Source: Allacma fusca (taxonomy: Eukaryota > Arthropoda > Collembola > Symphypleona > Sminthuridae). Taken from it: a stretch of DNA of 64,000 nt. Each line of letters starts with the position of its first letter. The stretch's first letter is position 1. The stretch lies in NCBI GenBank assembly GCA_947179485.1, contig OX359250.1:12196539-12260538 (forward strand), written 5' to 3'. Under the pieces are notes generated by a model. It was not told where the DNA came from. It saw only the letters and a program-made list of their open reading frames with translations, and did no database searches. The position numbers were made by a program, and so were the translations under genes. This document shows, one piece after another, positions 60,116 through 64,000 of this stretch.

Positions 60116-61817
60116 ATGAATATCACCGCAATCGGGACTGTGTTCAGGAAAGGGGCGAGCGTCAGGTCACTGAATGTCATGTCAGTGGCTTCGGTCCACA
60201 CCTCGGGGTCTAATTGTGCGGGACAGGAATGGAGACGAGAGTAAGTACTGACTGTTGTTATATTTCTTGAGTTAAACAAAATTTTGTAGTATAAATTGAT
60301 GTACGGGACAGTTCTCTGAAAATCAGGTTTCGAAGTTGACTAGGTGTATTACGGGGTTTAATTCGGAATGCATGGAAGGGGGTTGTCAACATGGCGTCGG
60401 TGGGACCTCGTGGCAGTTGCATTATGGGACATGGGACAGTATAGGCACCGGGGTATTCGAGTAACTTAGACTTTTGAAACTGAATTTACAATTATTGGCA
60501 TGAGAGATCGGGGTGATTGGTCCAGGGGTTGACAAGAGCTTAAAATAATATTACTGATAAAGGGAACTTTTCTGGGGATGTTTGAATTGGGGGGTTTGGG
60601 CTTGATTTGGAGTTGAGAGCAACGGATTTTGGGGGTCGTTGATGACCTGAGAGGATTTTTTGGCTGAGCTAATGATGATTGGTTCGGTTTCTTCATTCTC
60701 GTTCGGTTCAGGGAGGATCTTTAAAGTGTGGACCTTGTACCGTGAGGGTCATCAGGATTTGACTCCCAAAAAAGTATTGCGTAGCAGGCTATGGAATCAA
60801 GCTCCTTAATATCAGTTAGATGGGGAATTTGGGGGAACGCGCTTCCAGAATAATATCAGCGAAATCCCATAGGAAATGGCAGCGAAATGCGTACTCAGTT
60901 TTGTAATTTTGGATGAAAACTTGATTTGATTATTTTGAAATGAATGTCCTGAACTGATGTCCAAGTGTGATTTGGCAGGACTGAGCGATTGCTCACGACG
61001 AGGCCCTGGTTTTAGTTAAATGTAACATGAGTAAGCTCTCAATGAAATGTTGATTAATAATCATATGACAGAATTTGATTCGGTGGTTTTAGTCCATGGT
61101 TTTAATTTCCATATTTTTCTCTAGCAATAGGGGTTGAAAGAAAGTTTAACTTTTAGTATAATGTGCTGTTTGGCAAAACTGATATTAAATCCGAGTATTT
61201 TTCCAAGAAGTAATGAAGGGTAACTGTGAAACGTTGTTTATTGAAATAGTTGGATTTGTCTTGGTTGCCGGTCGACGTAAAGTTGAATGTAGGTGAACAT
61301 GTTAGAATGTCTTGATTTCATCTTACATGCAAAACTGGGAATAGGATTGAAATTTGAGATGGTTAAAGTTAAGAACTTTGTTTAGGTTGGTCATTATAGC
61401 AATTGGGGTGGGGTAAGTATGAGAAGTTCTGCTGATTTTTTTATTCTTTTATTTTTTCAGACGCCAGAAGCCTTTGAATATAAATAGATACGGTGCATTT
61501 GCTGATCTTCCTGATTATACATTTCTCGACGGGAGACGTACACCTCCCGGGCCGAATAAAGTAAGACGTGCCCTGAAGCAACAGGAATATGCCGTAAGTA
61601 CATTAGCATTGTCGCATCATATAGATTGTGTTGACTTGAGTAACAGTGAAATTGAGATTACAGTAAATTTAATGGATTTCAGAAAAAGATCATGCAGTAC
61701 GTCTCTGAGGTAGACTTTGCTGTGGAGAGGCAAGATAGACTCCGCAGAGACGAGCAGACCCAAAGGGAAGAAATACTAGCTCGAAAGTTGAAACCCAAGG
61801 GCCAGAAACATGCTTAA
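60116..61817 (+). CDS. mRpL52: Mitochondrial ribosomal protein L52 (mL52), 3 exons
   Basis: Nuclear-encoded protein of the large mitochondrial ribosomal subunit (mL52), acting in matrix translation. Exons 60116-60240, 61461-61593 and 61683-61817 join in frame to 130 residues; donors are GTAAGT, GTAAGT and acceptors TTTTCAG, TTTCAG. Residues 1-33 are Arg/Ser/Val-rich with no acidic residue, as expected for a mitochondrial presequence. The family signature follows: GQEWRRERQKPLNINRYGAF with ADLPDYTFLDGRRTPP, then a basic block KVRRALKQQEYAKKI and a charged C-terminal helix ending LKPKGQKHA. Length is close to the usual 120-130 residues of the family. The start is the first ATG in frame, and no earlier in-frame Met joins this exon. 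A GAG/GTGAGT at 61858 suggests a possible 3' UTR intron. Confidence 0.94.
60241..61460 (+). other. mRpL52: mRpL52 intron 1 (about 1.2 kb)
   Basis: GTAAGT donor at 60241, polypyrimidine tract and TTTTTTCAG acceptor ending at 61460. The minus-strand open frame at 60466-60696 within it shows no family signature. No repeat seen. Confidence 0.88.
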
Positions 61818-64000
61818 AGTCGAATCCGAATTCACGCAGTAGTAATATTTTATTGAGGTGAGTTTACCTGAGTTTGAAATCGTTTCCTTCTCTCGCATCA
61901 ACATAGTACTGTTTCACTATTTCTACTTACGCCAAATGCTCTGGGGAAGTAAATTAAGTGTCATGCATCAATGCTTCAAATGGAAAAATAGTGAATGCTG
62001 GAGATAAGTCGTCATGAACCATACTTGTAACGAGACTTTAATCAAAGATTTAGTAATGTGTTGTAATTTTGAATTGTTTTTCATGAATTGCTATTTCAAA
62101 CATTTCCATTAAATGTAATATGATGTGATGAAAACACATACCGCTTGAAGATTTGCAATTCGTCATACTTTACACACATACTCAACTGTCGGATTATACC
62201 ACAATTGCTTCATTGTTTATATCATACGTCATTACAACAACAACCTTAGAAATAGTAGATTTGAGAAAAAAATTGTGTATGTAGACACTGCGAACAATGT
62301 AAAACCTACTTATACAAATTTAAAACTATTAGTATAGTATAGTAATTACTGAGTATTCCCATTGATTAGAAGTTACCCTTACAGCTACTTAGATCTATAT
62401 AACTAATTTACAAAAATGTTGCTCTGCACTCAATACAGAATTTTAAAGTTTTAGGTCCGCAGTAGATACATTGTTAGGTTGATTTATTTCATTCGGAGGT
62501 ACTTGATCCAAGTTTCAATCTTTCTAATTAGTTTTTTAAGTTCATCAATAAATTCTACATGATTATATAACTTTCCCAATACAATCTTCTTGGGTTGCAT
62601 CACGCACATGTATTGAACAATAGTTACATATCAAAGCAAAACCTGCACGATTTCTTAAACTTTTTAGTTCTACTCTCCGAAATCGTCTAGTCTCTAAACG
62701 TAATCCCATGTAAATAATTATTTTATGAACAATTATCAAGCTCTACTTATCAAGCGAACATACAACATACATTTATAGACTTGGTATTTTGATATTCTAA
62801 CAACTGAAAATGCGCTTTATGCGGATTCCTGCTCCATCCAAAAGCTTTGGAATGGAAGTTTCTACCACTCACATTCAATGTATTACTAGATATGTAATAT
62901 CTACCAACCTATATGTCCTTACATGTTAGATCCTTCCATTCTAACTCTATCTCTTTAGTATTTAACTTCTTTTCGGTATTATTTTTTTAGCACAGAATGT
63001 ATTTAATTGAACGTTACGTATGCGCAGCAGTAGTAAGTAATAAGTAAGTACATGTAGCAGTTTGCAGTAGGGACAAAAGAAGAAAACAAAAGACGAACAT
63101 GTAAAATCGTAAAGAATAACTCTAAATGCTTAAATAATAAGTTATTTTTATATGCAATTGTATAAAAGCTTGTCGCTGGTATCTCTCCTACAAGACATTT
63201 GGTAATCTTCTATGTAAGCCATTATGTCAAGGCCGTGTTCAAAGGTTTTTATCCCTGAGCGACTTGTGTAAAAATTAAAACTTTCTGAACGGAGACGCTA
63301 CTGTTTCAGATTTTTAATTCTCCGCTTTGACATCTCCGGCGTAACTTCTCATACGTTCAAATGAACTAAAAACATGCATACCAACTTAAGTACCATATAT
63401 GCTCCGTCATTTCCATTTTAGTGCAATATAAATTCTTGGACTTAAAGTAAAACATTTTCCTGCCGCTCTCCACCCCAAGCTCCATGAAATCCCTTTGCTC
63501 AGTCAAAATGAATAGTTTATAATTAATCTCGAAAGAAATATGTTTTCCATCAGCAGTAAGGAAATAATTTTCGGTTTATGTAACTCTTGTCCTGATGTCA
63601 AACTCAAAGTTCCTTGAATATTCTCACGTACAGGAAAAGTTATTTATGCTCGACGTAAGTACAAGGACCACTATCTCTACTGCACGGTTCAACACTCACA
63701 GTAATAGTTGTAATTTGGAAAGTTTTGCATAAAACTGGATGAATTACATTAAAGTCAATACTTGGAAAACAAATCAGAATTTTTTTCTCCGTAGTAATGG
63801 ATTTTGGTTTAAGAACCCAGTACACACAGTACTACCAGCCTACAGTTAACAGTATGAGAGAATTTGAGTGAGAGAAGAAACTTTGTACCCAACGAACGAA
63901 AGATCTTATTATTATTTTCCAACACGTTCTCTTCCCTTAGAGTTTACTCCCGTCAGAGTTCTTTGGAAGGGATTCATTCCATTTACTGTTTATTTCTCTC
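61818..64000. other. 3' flank of mRpL52, no recognised gene
   Basis: AT-rich unique DNA. Candidate polyadenylation signals are ATTAAA at 62108-62113 and AATAAA at 62547-62552. No exon, tRNA or inverted-repeat element was recognised to the window end. Confidence 0.6.

Overview
This is a stretch of nuclear genomic DNA from a eukaryote, most likely an arthropod. It holds four protein-coding genes whose exons join in frame through GT-AG introns, one tRNA gene, and large non-coding areas rich in microsatellites and DNA-transposon remnants. The arthropod assignment rests on a MEP-1-type zinc-finger protein, a Brother/Big-brother-like CBF-beta, the intron structure and the hAT-type elements. I cannot place it in a narrower clade.

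Layout. (1) 1-36.5 kb is dominated by one minus-strand gene, a core-binding factor beta (CBFB / Brother / Big brother) homologue. It has five coding exons at 36443-36168, 35692-35606, 33884-33780, 6942-6826 and 6184-5999. Intron 3, about 26.8 kb, takes up over 40% of the window and carries most of its (GA)n/(CT)n microsatellites. (2) 36.5-41.3 kb is intergenic, with a 9-copy 10-bp tandem repeat at 40.7 kb. (3) At 41331-43102 (+) lies a four-exon SmD1 (SNRPD1) gene whose C-terminal GR tail is lengthened by a 20-glycine run. (4) At 43886-47948 (-), tail to tail with SmD1, lies an eight-exon gene for a 973-residue zinc-finger protein of the MEP-1 family, with a likely non-coding first exon near 48.6 kb. 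(5) 48.7-53.9 kb holds degenerate tandem repeats and old dispersed repeats but no gene. (6) 53.9-59.4 kb is a nest of non-autonomous DNA transposons. An outer inverted-repeat element (53885-57470) contains a 978-bp element rich in GGGTAC motifs and a GGTCTGG-rich element, and the latter is itself split by a 560-bp hAT-like MITE with a perfect 8-bp target duplication. A further hAT-like MITE (58751-59425) with a perfect 8-bp duplication lies downstream. A tRNA-Arg(TCT) gene (57655-57727, -) sits between the two groups. (7) At 60116-61817 (+) is a three-exon gene for mitochondrial ribosomal protein L52, with a TATA-like motif and an E2F-like site upstream. (8) 61.8-64 kb is 3' flank with no recognised gene.

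The genes do not form a pathway. SmD1 (spliceosome), MEP-1 (chromatin repression) and mRpL52 (mitoribosome) are broadly required genes with short introns, and CBFB is a developmental transcription cofactor with a very long intron. Nothing here is a clearly new biological system. The most notable signals are the nested hAT-type MITE cluster with motif-rich subtermini, the repeated SUMO-interaction-like motifs in MEP-1, the polyglycine extension of SmD1, and a UVR-like open reading frame inside a CBFB intron. All assignments come from reading and translating the sequence. No database search or computed statistic was available.
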